Shown here in pieces: positions 52,359 through 60,884 of a stretch of 64,000 nucleotides of DNA. The number at the start of each line of letters is the position of its first letter. Positions within the stretch are counted from its first letter, which is position 1. Position numbers and translations under genes: made by a program. The stretch covers positions 2,790,001 to 2,854,000 of the forward strand of contig NZ_CP017674.1 in NCBI RefSeq assembly GCF_001792815.1, given 5' to 3'. Below the pieces are notes generated by a model that worked only from the letters and a program-made list of their open reading frames with translations, was not told the origin of the DNA and searched no databases. The stretch comes from Microbacterium sp. BH-3-3-3 (lineage in GTDB: Bacteria; Actinomycetota; Actinomycetes; Actinomycetales; Microbacteriaceae).

Positions 52359-52379
52359 TTGCGGCCATATTGTCCGCAA
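52359..52379. promoter_or_regulatory. Candidate molybdate operator of modABC
   Basis: TTGCGG (52359-52364) and CCGCAA (52374-52379) are perfect inverted arms around nine A/T-rich bases that include CATATT, a possible -10. It lies 52 bp upstream of modA, next to the HTH-TOBE regulator gene. Confidence 0.55.
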
Positions 52380-52430
52380 ATGAGGGCACAATGGAGGTCG
52401 CGGGCCGCCGGCGCCGCCGAAAGGAACACC

Positions 52431-53210
52431 GTGCGCCGCCCCCTCCGTCTTCTCGTCGTCCTCGCCGCTGCCGCCCTGCTCGCCGCCTGCGCGAGCCCGA
52501 CGGCATCCCCCGCCCCCGCGGCATCCGGGTCCGCCGCGTCCGCAGCCACGCTCGACGGAACCGTCGAGGTGTACGCCGCCGCCTCGCTGCAGCGGTCGTT
52601 CGACGAGATCGCCACGGCCTTCGAGGCCGCCCACCCCGGGGTCACCGTGAGCGCCGTCTACGACGGCTCGAGCACACTCGCCACGCAGATCGGCGAGGGT
52701 GCGCCCGCCGACGTCTTCGCCTCGGCCGACGAGAAGAACATGGCGAAGGTGGCGGACCAGGCTCCCGACCCGCGGCTGTTCGCGGGCAACACGCTCGTCA
52801 TCGCGGTGCCCACCGGCAACCCCGGCGCGGTGTCGACCCTCGCCGACCTCGCGCGCGTGACCACGGTGCTGTGCGCCCCCGAGGTGCCGTGCGGCGCGGC
52901 GTCGGCGACGCTGCTGTCGAACGCCGGCGTCACGGTGACGCCCGCCAGCGCCGAGCAGAACGTCACCGCCGTGCTCACCAAGATCGCCGCCGGCGAAGCC
53001 GATGCCGGACTCGTCTACGCCACCGACGTCGTCGGCCGGGATGACGTCGAGGCCATCGTGCCCGAGGGCGCCGACGCCGTGGTGAACCGCTACCCGATCG
53101 CGGCCCTCACCGACGCCCCGAACCCCGACGCGGCCGCGGCGTTCGTCGCCTTCGTGCTCTCGAACGACGGTCAGCGGATCCTCGCCGACGCCGGGTTCCG
53201 CGCCCCGTGA
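52431..53210 (+). CDS. modA: Molybdate-binding lipoprotein
   Basis: 259 residues. Lipobox LLAAC with Cys20. VEVYAAASLQRSFDEIATAF, VSAVYDGSSTLATQIGEGAP, ADVFASADEKNM and AGLVYATDVVG are ModA marks; the oxyanion-binding Ser and Tyr positions are in these motifs. GTG start at 52431. It captures molybdate or tungstate outside the membrane. The stop overlaps the modB start (GTGA). Confidence 0.95.
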   Translation: MRRPLRLLVVLAAAALLAACASPTASPAPAASGSAASAATLDGTVEVYAAASLQRSFDEIATAFEAAHPGVTVSAVYDGSSTLATQIGEGAPADVFASADEKNMAKVADQAPDPRLFAGNTLVIAVPTGNPGAVSTLADLARVTTVLCAPEVPCGAASATLLSNAGVTVTPASAEQNVTAVLTKIAAGEADAGLVYATDVVGRDDVEAIVPEGADAVVNRYPIAALTDAPNPDAAAAFVAFVLSNDGQRILADAGFRAP

Positions 53211-53986
53211 GAGCGGCGGGCTACGTTCCGCGCTGGCTGATCGTTCCGGCGGTCGTCGGGCTGCTGTTCCTGCTCGTGCCCCTGACCGCGCTCATCGCCC
53301 GGGTGCAGTGGGCGACGCTCTGGAGCGACGTGACCTCGGCGGCCGCGCTTTCGGCGCTCGGCCTGTCGCTGGGCACGGGGGCCGTGGCCACCGTGCTGTG
53401 CGCGATCGTCGGCATCCCCCTGGCGCTCGTGATCGCGCGGAGCCCCGCGCGCACGGCGGCGCTGCTGCGAGCGCTGGTCACCGTACCGCTCGTGCTGCCG
53501 CCCATGGTCGGCGGCGTCGCCCTGCTGTACCTGTTCGGCCGAAACGGGTGGTTCGGTGCGCTCGGACTGCCGTTCACCACCCCCGCCGTCGTGCTCGCGC
53601 AGGTGTTCGTGGCCCTGCCGTTCCTCGTGCTCGCGGTCGAGGGGGCTCTGCGCAGCACCGGTGTCGAGTTCGAGCGGGCGGCGGCGTCTCTCGGGGCGAG
53701 CCGCGCGACGATCCTGCGCCGGATCACGCTGCCGCTGGCCGCCCCCGGCATCGTCGCGGGGATCGTGCTGTGCTTCGCTCGCGCGATCGGCGAGTTCGGT
53801 GCGACCGCGTTGTTCGCCGGGAACCGCCCCGGGGTCACGCAGACGATGCCGCTGGCGATATACACGGCGTTCAACGGCGCGGGCGTCTCGCAGGGCACCG
53901 CGGTCGCCCTGTCGCTGCTGCTGCTGATCACGGCGGTCGCGGTGCTATTGCTCGTGCGCGGGTGGCGGCCGGGGGTGGGGCGATGA
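53207..53986 (+). CDS. modB: Molybdate ABC transporter, permease
   Basis: 259 residues, six helices. VTVPLVLPPMVGGVALLYLF and the EAA-type loop GVEFERAAASLGASRATILR, then CFARAIGEFGATALFAGNRP, are ModB. GTG start at 53207 and ATGA overlap with modC. Confidence 0.95.
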   Translation: MRAAGYVPRWLIVPAVVGLLFLLVPLTALIARVQWATLWSDVTSAAALSALGLSLGTGAVATVLCAIVGIPLALVIARSPARTAALLRALVTVPLVLPPMVGGVALLYLFGRNGWFGALGLPFTTPAVVLAQVFVALPFLVLAVEGALRSTGVEFERAAASLGASRATILRRITLPLAAPGIVAGIVLCFARAIGEFGATALFAGNRPGVTQTMPLAIYTAFNGAGVSQGTAVALSLLLLITAVAVLLLVRGWRPGVGR

Positions 53987-55026
53987 CGGCTCGGGATGCC
54001 GCGGTGCTCCGCGCCGAGGTGCGCGTGCGCCGCCGTGACTTCGACGTCGACATCGCGCTCGACGTCGCCGCGGGCGAGACCGTGGCCGTGATGGGCCGGA
54101 GCGGCGCGGGCAAGTCGACGCTGCTGGGTGCGCTCGCGGGTCTCATCCCGCTCGACGGCGGCGAGATCGCGGTGGACGGGCGCGTGCTCGATCGAGCCCC
54201 GGGGCTCCGCACGGCGCCGATGCACCGAGGCATCGTGCTGCTGGGGCAGGACGCGCGGCTGTTCCCGCATCTGACCGCCCGCGAGAACGTCGCCTTCGGC
54301 CCACGTGCGGCCGGGGTCTCGGCATCCGTCGCCCGCTCCGGCGCCGACGAATGGTTGGCTCGCGTGGGGCTCCCGGGGGCGGGGGACCGGCGCCCCGTGG
54401 AATTGTCGGGCGGCGAACAGCAGCGCGTCGCCGTTGCTCGGGCGCTCGCCGCCGAACCGCGGGTCGTGCTGCTCGATGAGCCGCTCGTGGCGCTCGACGC
54501 GGTGACGGCCTCGGAGATCCGCGCGATGCTGCGTGAGCACCTCGCCGGAGTGACGGCCGTCGCGGTGACCCACGACGCCGTCGATGCCGCGGCCCTGGCC
54601 GACCGGCTCGTGATCGTCGAGCGCGGACGCGTGACGCAGGCCGGGCCCGTGCGCGAGGTGTTGACCGCTCCGGCGACCGACGTCGCGGCACGGATCGCGG
54701 GCCTGGAACGGCTCGTCGGGGTGGCCCAGGGGGGAGCGTTCGTGCGGGGCGGGGTGCGATTGACCGCATCGGATGCCGCGTCTCGCGCGCTCGCGGGCGT
54801 CGACGGCACGCCGCTCGCGGCGGTCTTCCGCGCGGTAGACGGGCGTCTCGGCGAGGGCTTCCGGGCGACCGTCGCCCACCTGGAGGCGACGCCGACGGGC
54901 GTGCGGGTCGTCACCGATGCGGGAGCCGTCGAGGTCACGCCGGAGGCCGCGGGCAGGCTGGGCCCGGGCGACGTGGTGTCGATGAGTGTCGCGCCCGAGC
55001 GGGTGCGGTTCGTTCCGGCGTCGTGA
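53983..55026 (+). CDS. modC: Molybdate ABC transporter, ATPase
   Basis: 347 residues. Walker A GRSGAGKSTLL near residue 38, signature ELSGGEQQRVAVARAL near 140, Walker B VVLLDEPLVALD near 160, switch His in VAVTHDAVDAAAL near 190. A C-terminal TOBE domain from about 280 (VTPEAAGRLGPGDVVSMSVA) can bind molybdate and sense the cell's supply. Confidence 0.95.
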   Translation: MTARDAAVLRAEVRVRRRDFDVDIALDVAAGETVAVMGRSGAGKSTLLGALAGLIPLDGGEIAVDGRVLDRAPGLRTAPMHRGIVLLGQDARLFPHLTARENVAFGPRAAGVSASVARSGADEWLARVGLPGAGDRRPVELSGGEQQRVAVARALAAEPRVVLLDEPLVALDAVTASEIRAMLREHLAGVTAVAVTHDAVDAAALADRLVIVERGRVTQAGPVREVLTAPATDVAARIAGLERLVGVAQGGAFVRGGVRLTASDAASRALAGVDGTPLAAVFRAVDGRLGEGFRATVAHLEATPTGVRVVTDAGAVEVTPEAAGRLGPGDVVSMSVAPERVRFVPAS

Positions 55027-55142
55027 CCGACTGTGGTGAATCTGGGTCCGGGAGGGGTGAGAAGCTCCGAAGAGTGTTGCCGAGGATATCTGCAAGTGGT
55101 TCTCTCTAGTTCGCGAACATCGAACTGAGGAAGTGCATTCGA

Positions 55143-56087
55143 ATGATCAGACACCGCGAACTTCCGCGCCTCCGTACCGCGGCTGTGGGCGTCTTCGGGA
55201 TTGCTTTCCTCGCAGGAATGGCTTTTGTCTCGCCCGCAACGGCGGAAGATGAGTCGCAAGCTCAGGGCGCGGTCCTCGCGGTCGACGCCGTCAACCCGGA
55301 CATCTTCGATGGGGCAAGTCGCTCAACGTATGAGGCTGCCGAAGTAGGCGCGTCTGGAGAGGTGACCATCGAAAGCGCGTCGGGTGAAGACATTCTCGAT
55401 GTTGTTCTCCCTGATACTTCGGGCGACACCTCCGTAGTCGACGGGCTGGCCGTCCTAAACCAGAACAACGGCAGCTCGATCGTCCCCGTGCCGCAGGCCA
55501 ACGGTTCGGTTGCAATACACGCGGTCCTGAATGACTCGTCTGCACCGGAAAGCTTCGAGTACACCCTCAAACTCGACGAGGGTGACGTCCTCGTTTCCGC
55601 AGGCGAGGGTGGTGGCTTTGGGGTCTTCGATGCGGCAGGTTCTCCGCGCGTCCTTGGCGCGGAGCCCTGGGCGAAGGATGCCAATGGCGTCGAAGTCGCG
55701 ACACGATACGAGATTGTCGGCGACATGGTCATCCAGCACGTTGATCACCATGCAGCGAATTACGCCTACCCGATTGTCGCCGATCCCTACATGAGGAATG
55801 CGCTCGTCCAGAGCCATCGCTGGGAGACGTCGAATCGAGTATTGGTCACGCCCACCCAGTACGCCCGCGGCTGGGCCGGTAATGTGTGGTGGGTCAATGT
55901 CGGAAATGCCGGCTTCGATGAGTTGGTGTCAAAGCAAATTGGCTCGCAGCGTGGTCGACTCAACAACTCCGCCCGAAACCAGTACATCTGCCACGTGGGG
56001 TACGCGCCTTTTAAGTCCACATGGAATCTCGAAACCAGCAAGGGCGACAAGGGGCTCGGGGGCTTCGTCCGTGGGCTCTGCAACTGA
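55143..56087 (+). CDS. DUF2599 secreted protein
   Basis: 314 residues. Signal peptide about 1-34 (cleavage near PATAEDE). A beta-rich middle part follows, and the last 85 residues resemble DUF2599 (SHRWETSNRVLVTPTQYARG, NQYICHVGYAPFKSTWNLET, ending in LCN). Two Cys near the C-terminus could pair. GAGGAAG at 55127-55133 precedes the ATG. Third-position A/T is much commoner than in neighbours (GAT, GAA, AAT, GCA), which suggests recent acquisition. A small membrane protein follows by 13 bp. Function of the family is unknown. Confidence 0.75.
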   Translation: MIRHRELPRLRTAAVGVFGIAFLAGMAFVSPATAEDESQAQGAVLAVDAVNPDIFDGASRSTYEAAEVGASGEVTIESASGEDILDVVLPDTSGDTSVVDGLAVLNQNNGSSIVPVPQANGSVAIHAVLNDSSAPESFEYTLKLDEGDVLVSAGEGGGFGVFDAAGSPRVLGAEPWAKDANGVEVATRYEIVGDMVIQHVDHHAANYAYPIVADPYMRNALVQSHRWETSNRVLVTPTQYARGWAGNVWWVNVGNAGFDELVSKQIGSQRGRLNNSARNQYICHVGYAPFKSTWNLETSKGDKGLGGFVRGLCN

Positions 56088-56100
56088 CAAACTGACACTT

Positions 56101-56358
56101 GTGTCCGAAGAAGACGATCGAGCGAGGCTGTCGCGGCTTCACATCACTGCCGTCCTCAGCGTGCTCACGGCGGGAGCGGCGCTAGTTGCCGCCGCGGTCG
56201 TGTACTACCTGGGGTTCTCTGATGCGGAAAGGACCCTCGCGCTTCCACACCCGCCGGGAGCCTTCGAAATCTCTGTGCTGGTTCTCGCCGTTGTGCTGCT
56301 CGTCGTGATGATCGTGGCGATCGTCCGCTACAACCGGCTGTCGCGTTCCTCGGACTAG
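56101..56358 (+). CDS. Small two-helix membrane protein
   Basis: 85 residues from the GTG at 56101. Two hydrophobic helices (AVLSVLTAGAALVAAAVVYY and ISVLVLAVVLLVVMIVAIVR) with charged ends, the second followed by RYNRLSRSSD. No family recognised. It shares the unusual base composition and probably the transcript of the DUF2599 gene, so the two may act as a secreted product and a membrane partner. Confidence 0.6.
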   Translation: MSEEDDRARLSRLHITAVLSVLTAGAALVAAAVVYYLGFSDAERTLALPHPPGAFEISVLVLAVVLLVVMIVAIVRYNRLSRSSD

Positions 56359-56437
56359 CGGTTCGCTAGCTGTTCTCGTCTACGCCCCGGGGTGGCGCGG
56401 ATGCCTACCAGCCTGTCTGCGTTCGTCGGTCGGGCGC

Positions 56438-58162
56438 TCACGAGAACCGGGGCGATCGCTGAGCTGCGCGCTCTCTGACACCCGGGACCAGGCGCCCGTC
56501 CTCCAGGCGCACCTCGCGGTCGACCAGCCCGGTGGGCACCTCGACATGCGACACCAGCACCACCGCGCGGTCGCGTCCGACGGCGCCGAGCAGATCGTGC
56601 AGCAGGGCATCGGACGCCGCGGGGTCGACGCCCGCGGTCGGCTCGTCGAGCACGAGCACGGGGAAGCCGCGCAGCAGCGCCCGCGCCAGCGCCAGGCGCT
56701 GCGCCTGCCCGCCCGAGACCAGCGCCCCGCGATCGCCGACACGCGCGTCGAGCCCGCCCCGCTCGGCGACCCAGTCGTCGAGGCCGACGCGGGTCAGGGC
56801 GGCCCGGAGGTCGTCGTCGGTGGCGGTGTCGCGGGCGAAGAGCAGGTTCTGGCGTACGGATTCGTCGAACAGATGAGGGGACTGCTCGACGAGACCCACC
56901 GTGCGGCGCAGGTCGTCGCCCGACAGGGTGCGCACGTCCACTCCGCCGATCTCGTATGTCCCCGCGACGTCGAGGAAGCGGACGAGCACGTGCGCGAGCG
57001 TCGTCTTGCCGGCCCCGCTCGGCCCGCTGACGAGCACGCGCTCGCCCGGGGCGACGTGCAGCGAGACGTCGTGCAGCCGCCCGGCGTCGGCATCGGTGTC
57101 GCCCCGCGCGGGCCAGTGCGCCGAGACGCCGACGAGGGAGAGGCCCGAACCCAGCGCCGGTGCGGAGCCCGTGGCGGCCGGCTCGTCGCGGGGAAGGCCC
57201 TCGGGCACGCCGTCGGGCACGGCCTCGGCGATGCGCTCCGCGGCGCGCCGGACCTGCCGCCACGAGGCCAGTGCCAGCGGCACGGGACCGAACACCTCGA
57301 ACACCGCCATCGGCAGCAGGACGACCACGGCGAGGCCCGGCCCTGACAGGGTGCCGCCGGTCACCGCGGGGGCAGCCACCAGCAGGGCAGCCACCGAGGC
57401 GAGTCCCGCGAGCACCGAGACGGCCCCCGCGGTGAGTCCCTGCGCCCCACCCCGGCGCACGACGGCACGGCGCAGCGCCCGGTCTGCCCGGCTGATGCGC
57501 TCGCGGGCGGCATCCGCTGCCCCGTAGGCCGTCAGCACGTCCAGGTTCGTCAGCAGGTCGTGCAGGGCGTCGGCGACATCGGCGCGGAGCGGCGAGATCG
57601 AGCGCTCGGCGCGGGCCCCCGCGACCCACCCCACGGCGACGGCCACGGCGAAGGCCGCGGCGAGGCAGGCGAACAGCACCAGGGCGGCCGGCCACGACAC
57701 GAGGGCCACGAACACCACGGCGGCCAGGGCCGTCAGCACCGCGGTCGCCAGCGGGAGCACGACGCGCAGCGGCAGGTTCTGCAACTCCTCGACGTCGTCG
57801 ACGACGCTGGAGAGCAGTCCGCCGCGGCGGGCGCGGCCGAGACCGTCGGGGGCGAGGGGCACGAGGTCGCGCACGAGTTCGGCGCGCACCCCGGCCAGCT
57901 GGTGAAGAGCGGCGTCGTGCCCGCTCAGCCGTTCGAGGTAGCGGAACACTCCGCGCGACAGCGCGAAGGCCCGCACGCCCACGACCGCCAGCGACAGGTA
58001 CATCACGAGGGGCTGCTCGGCCGCCCGCGCGATCAGCCACGCGCTCGCCGCCAACAGCGCGATCGCGCTCGCCGCCGACCCGAAGCCCGACAGCACGGCC
58101 GGAGCGAAGCGCCGCGGCGACGGCAGGGCGGATCGCAGGATCCCCCGCACCCGGTCGTTCAC
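56438..58162 (-). CDS. cydC: Heterodimeric ABC exporter CydC
   Basis: 574 residues, half-transporter: a six-helix membrane domain (to about 310), then the ATPase (GPSGAGKTTLAHVLV near 390, LVSGGQAQRLALARALLRG near 495, LDEPTAGVD near 520). With CydD it exports glutathione/cysteine or heme-linked reductant needed to assemble cytochrome bd. GTG start at 58162 overlaps the cydD stop (GTGA). Last gene of the operon. Confidence 0.92.
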   Translation of the reverse strand: MNDRVRGILRSALPSPRRFAPAVLSGFGSAASAIALLAASAWLIARAAEQPLVMYLSLAVVGVRAFALSRGVFRYLERLSGHDAALHQLAGVRAELVRDLVPLAPDGLGRARRGGLLSSVVDDVEELQNLPLRVVLPLATAVLTALAAVVFVALVSWPAALVLFACLAAAFAVAVAVGWVAGARAERSISPLRADVADALHDLLTNLDVLTAYGAADAARERISRADRALRRAVVRRGGAQGLTAGAVSVLAGLASVAALLVAAPAVTGGTLSGPGLAVVVLLPMAVFEVFGPVPLALASWRQVRRAAERIAEAVPDGVPEGLPRDEPAATGSAPALGSGLSLVGVSAHWPARGDTDADAGRLHDVSLHVAPGERVLVSGPSGAGKTTLAHVLVRFLDVAGTYEIGGVDVRTLSGDDLRRTVGLVEQSPHLFDESVRQNLLFARDTATDDDLRAALTRVGLDDWVAERGGLDARVGDRGALVSGGQAQRLALARALLRGFPVLVLDEPTAGVDPAASDALLHDLLGAVGRDRAVVLVSHVEVPTGLVDREVRLEDGRLVPGVRERAAQRSPRFS

Positions 58163-59847
58163 GACCGCACCGCCCGACTCACGCGCGAGTCGCCAGGATT
58201 CGTCGCCGCGACGAGCGCGGAAGCGACAGATCCCGGCGACTCACGCGGGGGGTCCACCTCGACCACGCGGTCGGCGATCGCGCGCGCCGACCGGCGGTGC
58301 GAGACGAGCAGCACCCCGCGGCCGGCGTCGGCCTCGTGGCGCAGCATCGCCCACAGGTGCGCCTCGGTCGTGGCATCCAGGGCGCTCGAGGGCTCGTCGA
58401 GCACGATGAACGGCGTCCCCACGACCCGTGCCCGGTACAGCGCCCGGGCGACGGCGACGCGCTGCGCCTGCCCGCCCGAGAGTCCCGCGCCGTTCGCGCC
58501 GAGCGGGGTGGCCGGGTCGAGGTCGGTGGCCCCCGCGTCGTCGAGGGCGAGACGGATCGCCGCGGGATCGGGGGTCGAGCCCAGGGCCACGTTCTCGCCG
58601 ACGGTCCCCGTCAAGAGTCCCGGCCGCTGCCCGGCCCACGAGACGCTGTCGCGGGCGTGCGGTACGGCGGTCCCGTCCAGGCGCACCTCGCCGTCGTGGT
58701 CGGCGAAACCGAGCAGGGCCGCGATCAGGCTGGACTTGCCGACACCGCTCGGCCCCGACACGACCACCACCTCGCGCGGCCCCACCGACAGCGACACCCG
58801 CGGCGAGCGGTGCCCCTCGCGGTGCACGCGCACCCCCTCGAGCGCGAGCGTCGTCCCGCGCGCCGGGGTGGCGGCATCCGGAACAACGGCGGCGTGCGCG
58901 GCGTCGAGGGCGTCGAAGATCTGCTCGGTCGCCGCGACCCCCTCGCTCGCGGCGTGGAACTGCACGCCCACCTGCCGTAGCGGCAGGTACGCCTCGGGGG
59001 CCAGCAGCAGCACGAAGAGTCCGACGAGCAGGCTGAGATCGCCCGCGAGCAGGCGGAAGCCGATGGTGACGGCGATGATGGCGACCGAGATGGATGCCAG
59101 GAACTCCAACGCGAAGCCCGAGAGGAACGACACGCGCAGCACCGTCATCGTCTCGCGCTTGTAGTCGCGCGTGACCGTCTCGATCGTGTCGGCGGCCCGG
59201 TGCTGGCGGCCGAACACCTTCAGGGTGCCGAGCCCCTCGACGGTGTCGGCGAAGCGCGCGGCGAGGCGACCGAGCGTGCGGTACTGCTTCTGCTGCACAC
59301 CGCGGGTCGCGAGGCCGATGAGCACCATGAACAGCGGGATCAGGGGAATGGTCAGCACGACCGTGAGGCCCGACAGCGGGTCGGCCAGGGTCATCGCGCC
59401 GATGAGGATCGGCAGGGTGATCACCGTCGCGACCAGCTGGGGCAGGTAGCGCCCGAAGTACGCGTCGAGGGCCTCCAGGCCGTGCCCCGCCGTCAGGGCG
59501 AGGCTCGCCGAGTTGCGCTGCGAGAGCCATGCCGGGCCGAGGCGCGCGACCGCCGCGACCAGCGACTGCCGCAGCTGCAACGAGGCCGCCGCGGCTCCGC
59601 GCGCCGACACCCGCTCGGAGGCGGCGATCAAGAGCCCGCGCAGCAGGGCGAGCGAGGCGGCGATCCCCACGTAGCCCCAGAGCTCCGCGAGCGGTCGGCC
59701 CTCGATCGCGCCGACGAGGGCGGCGGTGAGCGCCCCCGCGAAGCCGACGATCACCCCCGTCTGGGCGAGGACGATCGCCGCCGTGACCGCGAAGAAGCGG
59801 CGCGAGGCGGTGGCGTGGCGCAGCAGCCGCGGATCGACGGGTTTCAA
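58159..59847 (-). CDS. cydD: Heterodimeric ABC exporter CydD
   Basis: 562 residues. Membrane domain with RLGPAWLSQRNSASLALTAG and ALEFLASISVAIIAVTIGFR, typical CydD; ATPase with GPSGVGKSSLIAALLG (about 370), GLSGGQAQRVAVARALY (about 465) and LDEPSSALD. The start is inferred to be TTG at 59847, overlapping the cydB stop, because no ATG or GTG lies near the conserved N-terminus (KPVDPRLLRHATASRRFF). Confidence 0.9.
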   Translation of the reverse strand: MKPVDPRLLRHATASRRFFAVTAAIVLAQTGVIVGFAGALTAALVGAIEGRPLAELWGYVGIAASLALLRGLLIAASERVSARGAAAASLQLRQSLVAAVARLGPAWLSQRNSASLALTAGHGLEALDAYFGRYLPQLVATVITLPILIGAMTLADPLSGLTVVLTIPLIPLFMVLIGLATRGVQQKQYRTLGRLAARFADTVEGLGTLKVFGRQHRAADTIETVTRDYKRETMTVLRVSFLSGFALEFLASISVAIIAVTIGFRLLAGDLSLLVGLFVLLLAPEAYLPLRQVGVQFHAASEGVAATEQIFDALDAAHAAVVPDAATPARGTTLALEGVRVHREGHRSPRVSLSVGPREVVVVSGPSGVGKSSLIAALLGFADHDGEVRLDGTAVPHARDSVSWAGQRPGLLTGTVGENVALGSTPDPAAIRLALDDAGATDLDPATPLGANGAGLSGGQAQRVAVARALYRARVVGTPFIVLDEPSSALDATTEAHLWAMLRHEADAGRGVLLVSHRRSARAIADRVVEVDPPRESPGSVASALVAATNPGDSRVSRAVRS

Positions 59848-60875
59848 TGCGCCACCAGCGCGGCCTTCTCGATGCGCGCGCGGGTCACGCGCTTGCGGAA
59901 CACCCAATACGTCCAGCCCTGGTAGGCGAGGATCAGCGGCAGGAAGATCAGTGCCGCCCAGCTCATGATCGTCAGGGTGTAGTCGGTGCTCGAGGCGTTG
60001 TCGATCGTGAGGCTCGATCCGGCACCCAGGGTCGAGGGCATCACATTGGGGAAGAGCGCGAAGAACAGGGCCGCGACCGCGGCGACGATCGTGATCGCGC
60101 CGAGGGTGAACGCCGTCCCCTCGCGGTCGCGGAGGTTCGCGACCCACGCGCCGATGAGCGTCAGAGCGGCGATGCCCGCGAGGGCGACGACCCCGAGCAG
60201 CAGGGGTGCCTGGGCGTTCGCGGCGTTCACGATCGTCCACCCGAGGAACAGCGCAGCGAGGGCGATGGTCGCGAGCCCCGCCTTCTTCGCGAGCGACCGG
60301 GCGTCGGCGCGCACCTGCCCGTCGGTCTTCAGCGCGACGAAGAACAACCCGTGCAGGAAGAACAGGCTCAGCGTCGTGAGTCCGCCCAGGATGCCGTAGG
60401 GGTTCAGCAGGGTCAGCACGGTGCCGACGTACTCGTGGTCGGCGTCGAGGGGTACGCCCTGCACGATGTTCGCGAACGCCACGCCCCAGAGGAAGGCGGG
60501 CAGTGCCGAGCCGATCACGATCATGCGGTCGAACGAGCGTTTCCACCGCAGGGAGTCGCGCTGGTGGCGGTACTCGAACGAGACGCCCCGGGCGATGAGG
60601 GCCAGCAGGATCGCCAGGAGAGGCAAGTAGAAGCCGCTGAACAGCGTCGCGTACCACTCGGGGAACGACGCGAACAGGGCGGCGCCGGCGACGATGACCC
60701 ACGTCTCGTTCAGGTCCCATACGGGACCGATCGTGTTGATGATCTGCCGGCGGGCGATGTCGTCCTTGCCGAGGAAGGGGATCGACATGCCCACGCCGAA
60801 GTCGAAACCGTCGAGCACGAAGTAGCCGACGAAGAGGAAGGCGACGATCCAGAACCAGAGGTATGCGAGGTCCAT
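59844..60875 (-). CDS. cydB: Cytochrome bd oxidase subunit II
   Basis: 343 residues, about eight helices. DLAYLWFWIVAFLFVGYFVL, DGFDFGVGM and NETWVIVAGAALFASFPEWY are standard CydB. Part of the quinol oxidase that reduces O2 to water with high affinity. Starts 9 bp after the cydA stop. Confidence 0.95.
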   Translation of the reverse strand: MDLAYLWFWIVAFLFVGYFVLDGFDFGVGMSIPFLGKDDIARRQIINTIGPVWDLNETWVIVAGAALFASFPEWYATLFSGFYLPLLAILLALIARGVSFEYRHQRDSLRWKRSFDRMIVIGSALPAFLWGVAFANIVQGVPLDADHEYVGTVLTLLNPYGILGGLTTLSLFFLHGLFFVALKTDGQVRADARSLAKKAGLATIALAALFLGWTIVNAANAQAPLLLGVVALAGIAALTLIGAWVANLRDREGTAFTLGAITIVAAVAALFFALFPNVMPSTLGAGSSLTIDNASSTDYTLTIMSWAALIFLPLILAYQGWTYWVFRKRVTRARIEKAALVAH

Positions 60876-60884
60876 GAGGGGCTC

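Larger units (their letters stand above)
52127..52430. other. modABC upstream region
   Basis: A 304-bp gap without a gene. It holds two separate inverted repeats (52232-52305 and 52359-52379) described on their own. Open frames through this gap are judged non-coding. AAAGGA at 52420-52425 is the ribosome site of modA. Confidence 0.6.

Noticed and set aside
52194..52430. Coding extension upstream of modA
   Set aside because: The extra residues lack lipoprotein character; the signal peptide and ribosome site place the start at the GTG at 52431.
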